Assembly: GCA_002718515.1 (NCBI GenBank)
Contig: PBEX01000040.1
Coordinates: forward strand, 1-10,087
Length of the DNA stretch: 10,087 nt
Source: Phycisphaerae bacterium
Lineage (GTDB): Bacteria > Planctomycetota > Phycisphaerae > Phycisphaerales > SM1A02
Reading direction: 5' to 3'
In this document: positions 1 through 6,853 of the stretch, one piece after another
Layout of the letters: every line of letters begins with the position of its first letter
How positions within the stretch are numbered: the stretch's first letter is position 1
Notes under the pieces: model-generated
Seen by the model: only the letters and a program-made list of their open reading frames with translations
The model's database searches: none
What the model was told of the DNA's origin: nothing
Translations under genes and position numbers: made by a program

Positions 1-786
1 GAGGCCAACGAGGACAGGGTGTGTCGCGCCTGCAATGATTTGTTTAGCGCCTTCTCCCATCAGAAGGTTGGCGGCTTCACAAATCGTTCCTGCGGTTGAA
101 ATCATGTCGTCAACCATTAAGACGTTTTTGCCTTCAACTGAGCCAATGAGTCGTTTTGAAACAACTTCACTGCCAGAGTCTCTACGTTTGTCAATGATTG
201 CGAGCGTTGAGTCCAAGAGCCCCGCGTACATGTTTGCAACTTTTACGTTTCCGACGTCTGGTGAAACGATGACCATGTTGTCACCATTCATTTCATTGTC
301 TTGAGCGAAATGGTCGCAGAAGACTTTTGTTGCTGTAAGGTGGTCTACCGGGATGTCAAAGAAACCCTGAATCTGTGCAGCGTGCAAGTCCATGCAGAGG
401 ACTCGGTTTGCACCTGCCGCTGTGATGATATTCGCTGCAAGTTTTGCAGTGATTGGAACTCTGCCTTCATCTTTGCGGTCTTGTCTTGCGTAGCCAAAGT
501 ACGGTATGACTGCGGTGATTCGACCAGCGGAAGCGCGTCTAAGTGTGTCAATCCAAATCAAGAGTTCCATTAAATTGTCGTTCGCTGGTTTTGATGTTGA
601 TTGCACAATGAAGCAATCTCGGCCCCTGATGTCTTCGTCAATCTTGACAATGATTTCCCCATCGGGAAATTTACTGACTTCAGCAGCCCCAAGTGGTAAC
701 TCAAGGTGTTTGCACATCTCAACAGCGAGGTGTTCGCCGCCTGTTGCAGCAAAGATTTTTAATCGTCGATGGTCGTCGTGGCTCAT
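1..786 (-). CDS. prs: Ribose-phosphate pyrophosphokinase (PRPP synthetase), 3' end beyond window
   Basis: Cytoplasmic enzyme that transfers pyrophosphate from ATP to ribose 5-phosphate, making PRPP for purine, pyrimidine, NAD, His and Trp synthesis. I translated 262 codons from the ATG at 786-784; the family is usually about 315 residues, so some 50 C-terminal residues lie beyond position 1. Visible motifs in order: FPDGE (40-44), YARQDRK (99-105), MDLHAAQIQGFF (132-143, with the conserved catalytic-region His135), SPDVGN (175-180), the DKRR loop (199-202) and the PRPP-binding stretch VDDMISTAGT (225-234). Many homologues have Asp where this one has Ser229 (DDMIDTGGT), a variant also found in functional enzymes. 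The start overlaps the glmU stop as ATGA, and GGAG sits 8 bases upstream of the ATG inside glmU, so translation is probably coupled. Identity is very secure. Confidence 0.97.
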   Translation of the reverse strand, partial: MSHDDHRRLKIFAATGGEHLAVEMCKHLELPLGAAEVSKFPDGEIIVKIDEDIRGRDCFIVQSTSKPANDNLMELLIWIDTLRRASAGRITAVIPYFGYARQDRKDEGRVPITAKLAANIITAAGANRVLCMDLHAAQIQGFFDIPVDHLTATKVFCDHFAQDNEMNGDNMVIVSPDVGNVKVANMYAGLLDSTLAIIDKRRDSGSEVVSKRLIGSVEGKNVLMVDDMISTAGTICEAANLLMGEGAKQIIAGATHPVLVGL

Positions 787-1577
787 ATCTGCGTCTCCAC
801 ATTTGTTTGTTTGGGAAGTGCTTCGCGAGTTCGTAAAATTGATTCAACTTCTGCAAGTTGTTCCGGAGTGTTGATGGAAAGTGTGTCCTCGGGTTCAACC
901 GCGTTGACAATCTCAATGACGGCGTTTTGCTCTTTTAACATTCGAGGAACTTCTGTGAGGTAATACTCATTGGTCAACTCATTTGGTTCTAAGTCACGGA
1001 GGCAACTCCAAAGTGCTTTCGCGTTAAAAACAGCGTAGCTTGGGTAGACTTCATGAATCTCAAGTTGTTCTTGTGTTGCATTCTTGTGCTCAACAATTGC
1101 TTCAAAACGATTGTTTTCATCTCGGACAATTCTTCCATACCCAGTTGGGTCAGGAATAACACTTGTTGCAAGTGTTGCAAGTGCTTCAGAGGAACGGTGA
1201 AGTTCCATCATCGCATCAATTGTTGATGAGCGAAGGAGAGGGCCATCGCCACCGAGGACGAGCACGTCGCCTTCAAAGTCTTTGAGTGCGTCCTCGCAGA
1301 CCATGACCGCATGACCTGTTCCGAGTTGTGGTTCCTGAATGACATATTCGCATTCTTGAATCATCTCTTTGACTTGTTCAGCACCGTGGCCAATGACAAG
1401 TACAACACGCTCACACCCAGCCCGTTTGACGGCATCAACAACCCAGCCGACCATCGGTTTACCTAGGACGGGGTGTAACACCTTTGGCAAATCGCTATTC
1501 ATGCGAGTACCTTTGCCAGCAGCAAGAATGATTGCCGCAAGCGGTTTATGAGGTTGATTGTCAGACGATGTACTCAT
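783..1577 (-). CDS. glmU: GlmU-type UDP-GlcNAc pyrophosphorylase, uridylyltransferase domain only
   Basis: Predicted nucleotidyltransferase joining UTP and GlcNAc 1-phosphate to make UDP-GlcNAc, the precursor of peptidoglycan and lipid A. The 264 residues match the N-terminal half of GlmU: LAAGKGTRM (18-26) followed by PK (31-32) for nucleotide binding, QLGTGHA (84-90), GDGPLL (110-115, with the metal-site Asp111), YGRI (147-150), VEHKNAT (162-168), NEYYLTEVP (203-211) and Asn236 at the position of the metal-binding Asn227 of E. coli GlmU. The protein ends where the linker to the left-handed beta-helix acetyltransferase would begin, so that half (about 200 residues in E. coli) is absent; no stop or frameshift remnant of it is visible, because prs follows directly by ATGA overlap. 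The start ATG has AAGGA 7 bases upstream. Because the acetyltransferase is missing, another sugar-phosphate substrate is possible, though every GlmU-typical motif is present. Confidence 0.92.
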   Translation of the reverse strand: MSTSSDNQPHKPLAAIILAAGKGTRMNSDLPKVLHPVLGKPMVGWVVDAVKRAGCERVVLVIGHGAEQVKEMIQECEYVIQEPQLGTGHAVMVCEDALKDFEGDVLVLGGDGPLLRSSTIDAMMELHRSSEALATLATSVIPDPTGYGRIVRDENNRFEAIVEHKNATQEQLEIHEVYPSYAVFNAKALWSCLRDLEPNELTNEYYLTEVPRMLKEQNAVIEIVNAVEPEDTLSINTPEQLAEVESILRTREALPKQTNVETQI

Positions 1578-1583
1578 CTCTCA

Positions 1584-1597
1584 TTCCTTAAAAGGAA
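1584..1597 (-). promoter_or_regulatory. Inverted repeat enclosing the glmU ribosome binding site
   Basis: The spacer between tRNA-Gln and glmU reads, on the minus strand, TTCCTTTTAAGGAA. Its arms TTCCT and AGGAA can pair around a four-base loop, and the 3' arm contains the AAGGA Shine-Dalgarno sequence, 7 bases before the glmU ATG. The pairing is directly visible. That it lowers glmU translation, or marks the tRNA 3' processing boundary, is inference: the stem is short and AT-rich and would be weak alone. Confidence 0.4.
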
Positions 1598-1669
1598 CTG
1601 GCCCGCCAAGACTTGAACTTGGAATGCCTGGATCAAAACCAGGTGTGTTACCGATTACACCACGGGCCA
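1598..1669 (-). tRNA. tRNA-Gln (anticodon UUG)
   Basis: A complete 72-base cloverleaf on the minus strand. The acceptor stem TGGCCCG pairs with CGGGCCA, with discriminator G at 1598. The D stem is GTGT/ACAC with loop AATCGGTA. The anticodon stem is CCTGG/CCAGG with loop TTTTGAT, giving anticodon TTG at 1636-1634. The variable loop is 4 bases, and the T stem is CCAAG/CTTGG with loop TTCAAGT. The weak U1-A72 first pair is typical of glutamine tRNAs. CCA is not encoded: the next bases are TTC, so CCA must be added by nucleotidyltransferase. It ends 20 bases before the glmU start on the same strand, so RNase processing of a joint tRNA-glmU-prs transcript is likely. Confidence 0.96.
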
Positions 1670-1774
1670 ATTGTCTGCGAGATGCTACATTGAGCAGCTC
1701 GTTATTCCTCCAGCCTATTACACGTTGTGTCGAGAATAGACCTGCAAAATCGCGGGAGGGACAACAAGGTGAGC

Positions 1775-1825
1775 CCAACCGCGGCGAACCTTCCTAAGAC
1801 TTAGAGCACTCATCGCCGCGATCAG
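1775..1825 (-). other. Structured element upstream of tRNA-Gln, candidate non-coding RNA or leader
   Basis: The 238 bases between tRNA-Gln and the glycosyltransferase stop (1670-1907) hold no convincing gene. Inside them, CGCGGCGA (1780-1787) and TCGCCGCG (1813-1820) form a perfect 8-bp stem. Read as minus-strand RNA, the flanks CUGAU and GUUGG extend it to 13 continuous pairs with arms 1813-1825 and 1775-1787; three of the five added pairs are G-U. The plus-strand RNA cannot make this extension because C-A oppositions result. A nested CTAAG-A-CTTAG palindrome lies in the loop (1794-1804). The stretch 1751-1790 is about 70% G+C, higher than the genes around it. No U-tract follows on either strand, so it is not a simple terminator. 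I do not recognise SRP RNA, 5S rRNA, tmRNA, RNase P RNA or a clear 6S RNA. Confidence 0.35.
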
Positions 1826-1888
1826 TACCCCATGTGAAGCCAAGCATACGACTTGTCATCAACGGTCCTACCATTGGAAGGGTCAGGG

Positions 1889-1917
1889 ATTGTACATTAG
1901 AGCGGTCTTACACGCTA
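1889..1917 (-). promoter_or_regulatory. Possible promoter for the tRNA-Gln/glmU/prs unit
   Basis: On the minus strand TACAAT (1894-1889) matches five of six bases of the sigma-70 -10 consensus. The -35 position 17 bases upstream reads TAGCGT, a poor match. It lies just after the glycosyltransferase stop and would start a transcript near 1882, containing the folded element, tRNA-Gln, glmU and prs. No better promoter was found in 1670-1907. Weak, sequence-only call. Confidence 0.22.
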
Positions 1918-2726
1918 GGGGAATGGGGGTTTTTTAGCCCTAGAATCGCTTTTTTGCGGCCCAAAGCCAATGTTTCTTCAAGTCTTTTCAGATTTGATTG
2001 TGAATCATCTCTCGGAGACTCATCATGCCACATATGGAGTGCTGTTGCTTTGAAATCGCCTCTTCTGAGTTTCCCGCCAGCAAACACTGCTCTAGCAGCA
2101 AGGTCTGAGTCTTCGTAGCCCCAGCCAGTAAACGATTCATCAAATCCGCCAATCTCAATGATGAGTGATTTGTCAATGATGAAGTTACACCCCCTGATTT
2201 TTTTCCATGATGCAGGAAGGAATGATCTAAGGATACCAAGTGGAATTGGAATGAGTGGCAGTAAGCGGTTGATGTGTCCTGAGATACGCAAGCCAGTGAA
2301 CCTGTACCAAGCCCATTGATGTGGCTTGAGGTTATTGTCAAGCAAATGTTGAGAAATCGTTTGATCAAGTAACACTCTGCTGCATCCAACCACACTATTC
2401 TTAGTTGCAATGCCTTTAACATCCCTGATGTAGTGCCTTCTTGGAATGCAATCGCCGTCTAAGAATGCAAGCATGTCTCCACTTGCCTTTAGGATTGCCT
2501 TATTGAGAATGGCACTTTTTCTGAAGCCGTCGTCTTCTTGCCAGAGATGGATGCAGTGTAAGGTGTCTTTGAAAGATGCGATGAGGCGCTCTGTCTCATC
2601 GGTTGAACCATCATCAGCAATGATGAGTTCAAACGCCTGATCAGATTGTGATTGAAGCGCTTCGAGTACAAGTTTTAGTACATCAGGGCTGTTGTAGGTG
2701 CTGACGATAAGAGTTACTGAAGGCAT
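1908..2726 (-). CDS. Family 2 glycosyltransferase (GT-A fold)
   Basis: Probably transfers a sugar from a nucleotide-sugar donor to a surface glycan such as lipopolysaccharide core, O-antigen or capsule; donor and acceptor cannot be read from sequence. The 272 residues carry IVSTYNSP (7-14) at the N-terminus, ADDGSTDET (37-45) for nucleotide binding, QEDDGFRKS (63-71), the DxD metal site FLDGDC (88-93), GGFDES (193-198), GWGYEDSDLAAR (201-212, with the acidic ED pair typical of the C-terminal galactosyltransferase-like domain) and HMWH (231-234). No signal peptide or clear membrane segment is visible, so it is likely cytoplasmic or membrane-associated. The ATG at 2726 lacks a good Shine-Dalgarno sequence. 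It is transcribed away from mrdA across 73 bases and lies upstream of tRNA-Gln on the same strand. No polysaccharide cluster surrounds it. Confidence 0.9.
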   Translation of the reverse strand: MPSVTLIVSTYNSPDVLKLVLEALQSQSDQAFELIIADDGSTDETERLIASFKDTLHCIHLWQEDDGFRKSAILNKAILKASGDMLAFLDGDCIPRRHYIRDVKGIATKNSVVGCSRVLLDQTISQHLLDNNLKPHQWAWYRFTGLRISGHINRLLPLIPIPLGILRSFLPASWKKIRGCNFIIDKSLIIEIGGFDESFTGWGYEDSDLAARAVFAGGKLRRGDFKATALHMWHDESPRDDSQSNLKRLEETLALGRKKAILGLKNPHSPSV

Positions 2727-2799
2727 GTCCGTGATTCATCCAAGAATTGAGAAGAGCGGTATCATCTCGTTGTACCTTACTAGAAATTCGTAACCCCTT

Positions 2800-4974
2800 A
2801 TGTTCAATCAACTCATCCTTTTTCATAGACGACTTATATGGCTCGGTGTTTTTCTCTGCATCGTCATTGGCATTCTTGGAATGCAAGCATTTCGGTTAAT
2901 GGTTATTGAGCATCAGGAGCGATTTCAAAAAGCCGAAAGCAGATTGCATACTGTTCAATATCTTCCAACATTTCGGGGTGCGATTAAAGACCGAAAGGGA
3001 AGGGTGATTGCGCAAGATGTTCCGTCCTATGCAGTGGCTGTCAGATGGGATTACATTACTGGCGACATTGCACAGGCGCAAGCGGTCAATGATGCGCGTG
3101 CTTCGGTTGGTCATCAGCGGTGGCTTTCATTATCGCCTGAAGCGCGCCAAAAACAGATTGACGCATTTCTCCCACCGGCGATACAAGAACTCGAATTGTT
3201 CTGGAACCGCGTAGCAGAGATTGGGCACATCACACGAGAAGCGCTTGAAGAACGACTGCAACTTATTCGCTTGTCAGTGACAAATCTTGCAGAGGTCGTT
3301 TGGGAGCGCCAAGAATCAGCGCATCAGAAGCGTTTTGGTGAGCGAGTTGAATTTGTTGCAAGACCGATTCGCGAACAGCGTACGAATCACGTCATTCTTT
3401 CAGATGTCAGTGATGAAATTGTGTTTGAGTTTAAAAAATTGCAAGATGAGATTCCAAATTCGATTGCAATTGAATATGACAGAACGCGAACATACCCATT
3501 GAGGACGCAACGAGTGCAATTGGATGGCGCGACATTTCCAACGCCGATCCGAACCTTTAGCAATCCCGTTGTTGAACTAACTTCAGTAGGCGAACTTCTC
3601 ATTGGCGATGTCAGAGAAGATGTTTGGGAAGAGGACATTGACCGATTGCCGTTCTCGACCAAACAAGGAGTCAACTTACAAGGGTACAGGTCTGGAGATG
3701 AAGTTGGTAACCGCGGCATTGAAGCGGAACTTGAAACAACACTCCGTGGGCATAGAGGAAAAGTGACGCTCAATAAACAAGGCGAAGAGATTGAGCGAAT
3801 TCTTCCGATTGGTGGTTCAGATGTGACCATTACAATTGACATGGAGTTGCAAGCGCGTGTAGAGTCGATTCTCTCTCAAGATTTAGAGTTCATGAATGTG
3901 CAGTCCTGGCATCGAAATGGCTTGCTTCCAGATGCGTTGCCTCTTCGTGGGGCTATTGTTGTGTTAGATGCTGAGACGAGCGAAGTGCTTGCGATGACGT
4001 CTTCGCCCGCACTTGATGATGAAGTTGATGCAGAGGGATATCCATGGCTGAACCGCGCTGCTGAAGGTCTGTATCCGCCCGGTTCAATTCTTAAGCCAGT
4101 TGTGTTTGTCGCAGCGGTCAGTGAAAGGGAAATGCAATCGAATGAAGCAATTGAATGCACAGGCCATTACTTTGATGGTGTTAAAGATGCGGCGCGGTGC
4201 TGGATTTATCGTGACCGGTTTAACTTTCAAACGCATGGACATCTTAAAGGACGTGAAGCACTTGCCCGTTCTTGCAACATCTTCTTTTATGAACTTGGGT
4301 CAAGGATGGGTTTTCATGATTTGCTTGATTGGTATAAGAAGTTTGGGTTGGGGCAACCGCTCAGTGAGCTTTTGACTTCAAATGAAGCGACTGGAACTTT
4401 TGGTCATCTTCCAAGTGAGCGTGATATCGCTCAACTCAAAGAGCGAGGCGCACTTACTTTTGAGACGGTGAGTGTAGCCATTGGGCAGGGCGCACTGACG
4501 TGGACCCCGCTGCACGCAGCAGCAGCATATGCAACACTTGCAAGAGGTGGCATTTGGAAAGCGCCGAAACTTACGAAGCAGAATGATGCCGGAGTTGACT
4601 TAGATCTCAATCAAGAGAGTGTGTCCATTGCGTTATCAGGGTTACAAGATGCGATTCAGAAAAGACATGGCACGGGTGCTATTCTCCGGCATTCAGCGAC
4701 TTCAGATGAACCGATTTTCACAATAGATGGTGTGAAGTTGTGGGGAAAAACGGGCACAGCCGAAGCGCCTCCATTCTATATCGAAGGAGAAGAGCAACCC
4801 ATTGTGGGTTTAGATCACTCGTGGTTCTTGGTCATGGCAGCACCTGCAGAAAGTCAAAGACCGACTGTTGTTGTCGCAGTGCTCGTTGAAAATGGAGGCA
4901 GTGGAGGTCGTGTTGCGGGACCAATAGCAAATCAAGTGCTGTATGCATTGCAACGAGAGGGATACTTCAACTGA
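2800..4974 (+). CDS. mrdA: Penicillin-binding protein 2, elongation-specific peptidoglycan transpeptidase
   Basis: Class B PBP that cross-links peptidoglycan during side-wall growth, anchored in the inner membrane with its catalytic domain in the periplasm. The 724 residues begin with a short cytoplasmic tail and one membrane segment (about 12-34). Then comes the class B hallmark FRGAIKDRKGRVIA (58-71), a long pedestal region, and GNRGIEAELETTLRG (303-317). The transpeptidase domain has all three active-site motifs: SILK (nucleophile Ser429, Lys432), SCN (491-493) and KTGT (650-653). In E. coli PBP2 the active serine is Ser330, so this protein has about 100 extra residues ahead of it, in the pedestal; the spacing between the catalytic motifs is near normal. 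The ATG at 2800 is the first possible start after an in-frame TAA (2791-2793) and has no Shine-Dalgarno sequence. It overlaps rodA by TGATG. The usual mreC/mreD genes are not upstream. Confidence 0.96.
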   Translation: MFNQLILFHRRLIWLGVFLCIVIGILGMQAFRLMVIEHQERFQKAESRLHTVQYLPTFRGAIKDRKGRVIAQDVPSYAVAVRWDYITGDIAQAQAVNDARASVGHQRWLSLSPEARQKQIDAFLPPAIQELELFWNRVAEIGHITREALEERLQLIRLSVTNLAEVVWERQESAHQKRFGERVEFVARPIREQRTNHVILSDVSDEIVFEFKKLQDEIPNSIAIEYDRTRTYPLRTQRVQLDGATFPTPIRTFSNPVVELTSVGELLIGDVREDVWEEDIDRLPFSTKQGVNLQGYRSGDEVGNRGIEAELETTLRGHRGKVTLNKQGEEIERILPIGGSDVTITIDMELQARVESILSQDLEFMNVQSWHRNGLLPDALPLRGAIVVLDAETSEVLAMTSSPALDDEVDAEGYPWLNRAAEGLYPPGSILKPVVFVAAVSEREMQSNEAIECTGHYFDGVKDAARCWIYRDRFNFQTHGHLKGREALARSCNIFFYELGSRMGFHDLLDWYKKFGLGQPLSELLTSNEATGTFGHLPSERDIAQLKERGALTFETVSVAIGQGALTWTPLHAAAAYATLARGGIWKAPKLTKQNDAGVDLDLNQESVSIALSGLQDAIQKRHGTGAILRHSATSDEPIFTIDGVKLWGKTGTAEAPPFYIEGEEQPIVGLDHSWFLVMAAPAESQRPTVVVAVLVENGGSGGRVAGPIANQVLYALQREGYFN

Positions 4975-6116
4975 TGCCTCAGCGAAGTCATTTGCCAATC
5001 TTTTCACTTCATGCTGGATGGCTTGTTGTGTTTGCTGCAGCATTGCTCACTTGGCTTGGTGTTGAAACGATTGAGACAACAAGGCCAGCAACATCATCTC
5101 GGCAACTTATCCTAGCGATGGTGGGCTTGGTTGCAGCGTATTGTGTGTTGTTCATCCCAGTCAACCGTATGCGCCAAGCAAGTCCATGGTTTTTTGGGTT
5201 CGGTTTAGTTCTACTTGTTGTGCTGATCATTCCAGGCGTGCCTGATTTTTTAGTTCATCCGAGAAATGGTGCGAGGCGATGGATCAATGTCGTGGTGATG
5301 GACATGCAGCCCTCTGAACTGGTCAAAATTGGTTTTGTACTAGCACTCGCTTCTTATCTGAGATTCAAACAGCATTACAGGGAGATGAAAGGATTGTTGA
5401 TCGTTCTTGCAATTGCAATCCCTCCGATGCTTCTCATTGTTGTCGAGCCAGATTTGGGGACAGCAATGCTCTTCCTTCCTGCGCTCATTGCTATGCTCGT
5501 TGCAGCTGGAGCAAAATTTAAACATCTCGTCATCATTGCTTGCATTGGGATCACTGCATCGCTTGCGATGTACCCACTACTTCGCCCGCACCAAAAGGAC
5601 AGGATTCAAGCACTCATTGCCCAAATTGAGGGAGATGATCGTTTTGAACAATCAATTGGATACCAAGGTGCCCGTGCGATGACATTGATTGGCGCTGGCG
5701 GTATGACGGGTGTTTCAAAAGATAAAGCAGCCGAATTGCTCAAATCAAATCACTTGCCAGAAGAACACAACGACATGATTTTTGCAGTGATCTGTTTACG
5801 CTTCGGTTTAGTTGGAGCAATTGGAATGTGGGGTTTGTATCTGCTGTTTGCTGGTGGCGGGCTGATTGCTGCAGTTGCGTGCAGAGATCCATTTCCTCGG
5901 CTCGTTTCTGTTGGATTGACTGCGATGATCTTAGGTCAAATGGTGATTAACACTGCTATGACACTTGGCATTGCACCAATTACTGGCTTAACACTTCCAT
6001 TTGTAAGTGCTGGTGGTTCAAGTTTAGTCGTGACATGGTGTATGGCGGGTATATTGTTTAACATTGCAAGGCACCGTGATCCTATGATGACGCGTGAAGG
6101 ATTTAAGTTTAGTTAA
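4974..6116 (+). CDS. rodA: RodA, SEDS-family peptidoglycan glycosyltransferase
   Basis: Polytopic inner-membrane protein that polymerises lipid II into glycan strands and works as a complex with PBP2, encoded just upstream. The 380 residues hold about ten hydrophobic segments and the SEDS signatures: NGARRWI (98-104), QPSELVKIG (112-120), EPDLGTAM (158-165), LPEEHNDMIFAV (261-272, where Asp267 aligns with the catalytic aspartate of characterised RodA proteins) and GLTLPFVSAGGSS (338-350). RodA rather than FtsW is chosen because of the pairing with PBP2 and the HND form of the LPEE motif. The ATG uses the A of the mrdA stop codon (TGATG); GAGAGG lies about a dozen bases upstream, rather far, so translational coupling is likely. 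rsmG follows after 10 bases. Confidence 0.96.
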   Translation: MPQRSHLPIFSLHAGWLVVFAAALLTWLGVETIETTRPATSSRQLILAMVGLVAAYCVLFIPVNRMRQASPWFFGFGLVLLVVLIIPGVPDFLVHPRNGARRWINVVVMDMQPSELVKIGFVLALASYLRFKQHYREMKGLLIVLAIAIPPMLLIVVEPDLGTAMLFLPALIAMLVAAGAKFKHLVIIACIGITASLAMYPLLRPHQKDRIQALIAQIEGDDRFEQSIGYQGARAMTLIGAGGMTGVSKDKAAELLKSNHLPEEHNDMIFAVICLRFGLVGAIGMWGLYLLFAGGGLIAAVACRDPFPRLVSVGLTAMILGQMVINTAMTLGIAPITGLTLPFVSAGGSSLVVTWCMAGILFNIARHRDPMMTREGFKFS

Positions 6117-6126
6117 GAGATGTGCT

Positions 6127-6852
6127 GTGAGTAGAGAGTTAAGTATTCCACAATCATTTATTGAAGAAGTTGCAGACCTTGGCATTGAGTTTGATGCGGG
6201 CGATGTTGAAGCGCTAGCAAGATATTTGTATTTGTTGTATGAAAAAAATCAGGTCATGAATCTGACCGCAGTAAAGCGTATTGAAGATGCGTGGGAACGA
6301 CATCTATACGATTCACTGACGTTGTTGCCATTACTCTCGGAACTTCAGTGTGAACACGTCATCGATGTTGGCAGTGGAGGAGGTCTGCCTGGCATTCCAC
6401 TCGCTATAACATTGCCTGACATGACATTTGTGCTTGTCGAAACGACAAAGAAGAAAGCGTTATTTTTACATGAAGTCGTCGAAGTACTTGGGCTCGATAA
6501 TGTCACTGTACTTGCTGAACGTGCGGAACACCTATGCTCAGAAGACGGCGGGTTTAGAGCAAGTGCTGATGTCGTCATGTCACGAGCTTTAGGGGCGATG
6601 CCCACGTTATTGGAGTTGACGATTCCATTTCTCAAAGAGGGTGGGACTTTTCTCGCAATCAAGGGACAAAAGGCCGAAGAAGAAGTTGAGCAAGCGAGGA
6701 AGGCGGCGCACATTCTAGGATGTACATTTAACAACATGACCCGAACTAAAACGGGCACGATTGTGTCATATTCTAAAACCAAGAAAACGCCTAAGAAGTA
6801 TCCACGTGTTGCGGGTGAGCCAAAACGATTGCCACTAGGTAGAGGTGGATAA
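6127..6852 (+). CDS. rsmG: RsmG, 16S rRNA (guanine-527 N7) methyltransferase
   Basis: Uses S-adenosylmethionine to methylate G527 in the 530 loop of 16S rRNA; loss in other bacteria gives low-level streptomycin resistance. With the GTG at 6127 the protein has 241 residues. Motifs: NLTAV (45-49), ERHLYDSL (57-64), the SAM-binding loop VIDVGSGGGLPGIPLA (78-93), VETTKKKALFL (104-114), AERAE (130-134), MSRALGAM (151-158), FLAIKGQ (185-191) and the basic C-terminal tail GEPKRLPLG. The start is chosen because AAGAGA lies six bases before it and it begins just after the rodA stop. An in-frame GTG at 6094 would overlap rodA by 23 bases and has no Shine-Dalgarno sequence. It lies in a cell-wall operon here, whereas elsewhere it is often next to mnmG and parA/parB. 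Confidence 0.95.
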   Translation: MSRELSIPQSFIEEVADLGIEFDAGDVEALARYLYLLYEKNQVMNLTAVKRIEDAWERHLYDSLTLLPLLSELQCEHVIDVGSGGGLPGIPLAITLPDMTFVLVETTKKKALFLHEVVEVLGLDNVTVLAERAEHLCSEDGGFRASADVVMSRALGAMPTLLELTIPFLKEGGTFLAIKGQKAEEEVEQARKAAHILGCTFNNMTRTKTGTIVSYSKTKKTPKKYPRVAGEPKRLPLGRGG

Positions 6853-6853
6853 G

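Noticed and set aside
1166..1183. Tandem 9-base repeat TTGCAAGTG x2 in glmU
   Set aside because: It encodes the short peptide repeat LATLAT inside an ordinary domain; two copies of nine bases are compatible with chance.
1581..1778. A 65-codon minus-strand open frame covering tRNA-Gln
   Set aside because: It runs straight through the tRNA gene and its translation has no coding character.
1925..1936. Homopolymer runs GGGGG TTTTTT as a possible phase-variation tract in the glycosyltransferase
   Set aside because: The runs are only five and six bases and sit in the last few codons; slippage there would barely change the protein.
1915..1943. CTAGGG...CCCTAG inverted repeat with a run of T inside, near the glycosyltransferase stop
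   Set aside because: The stem is only 6 bp with a 17-base loop, the T run lies in the loop and not after the stem, and no T-tract follows on either strand, so it is not a rho-independent terminator.
2870..2884. GCATTC-TTG-GAATGC inverted repeat at the start of mrdA
   Set aside because: A 6-bp stem in the membrane-segment coding region; short enough to occur by chance and without context.
3387..3842. A 151-codon open frame on the minus strand inside mrdA
   Set aside because: Antisense shadow of a clear PBP2 coding frame; Ser/Pro-rich with no domain features.
6094..6126. Longer rsmG start at the GTG at 6094
   Set aside because: It would overlap rodA by 23 bases with no ribosome binding site, whereas the GTG at 6127 has AAGAGA at proper spacing and follows the rodA stop.
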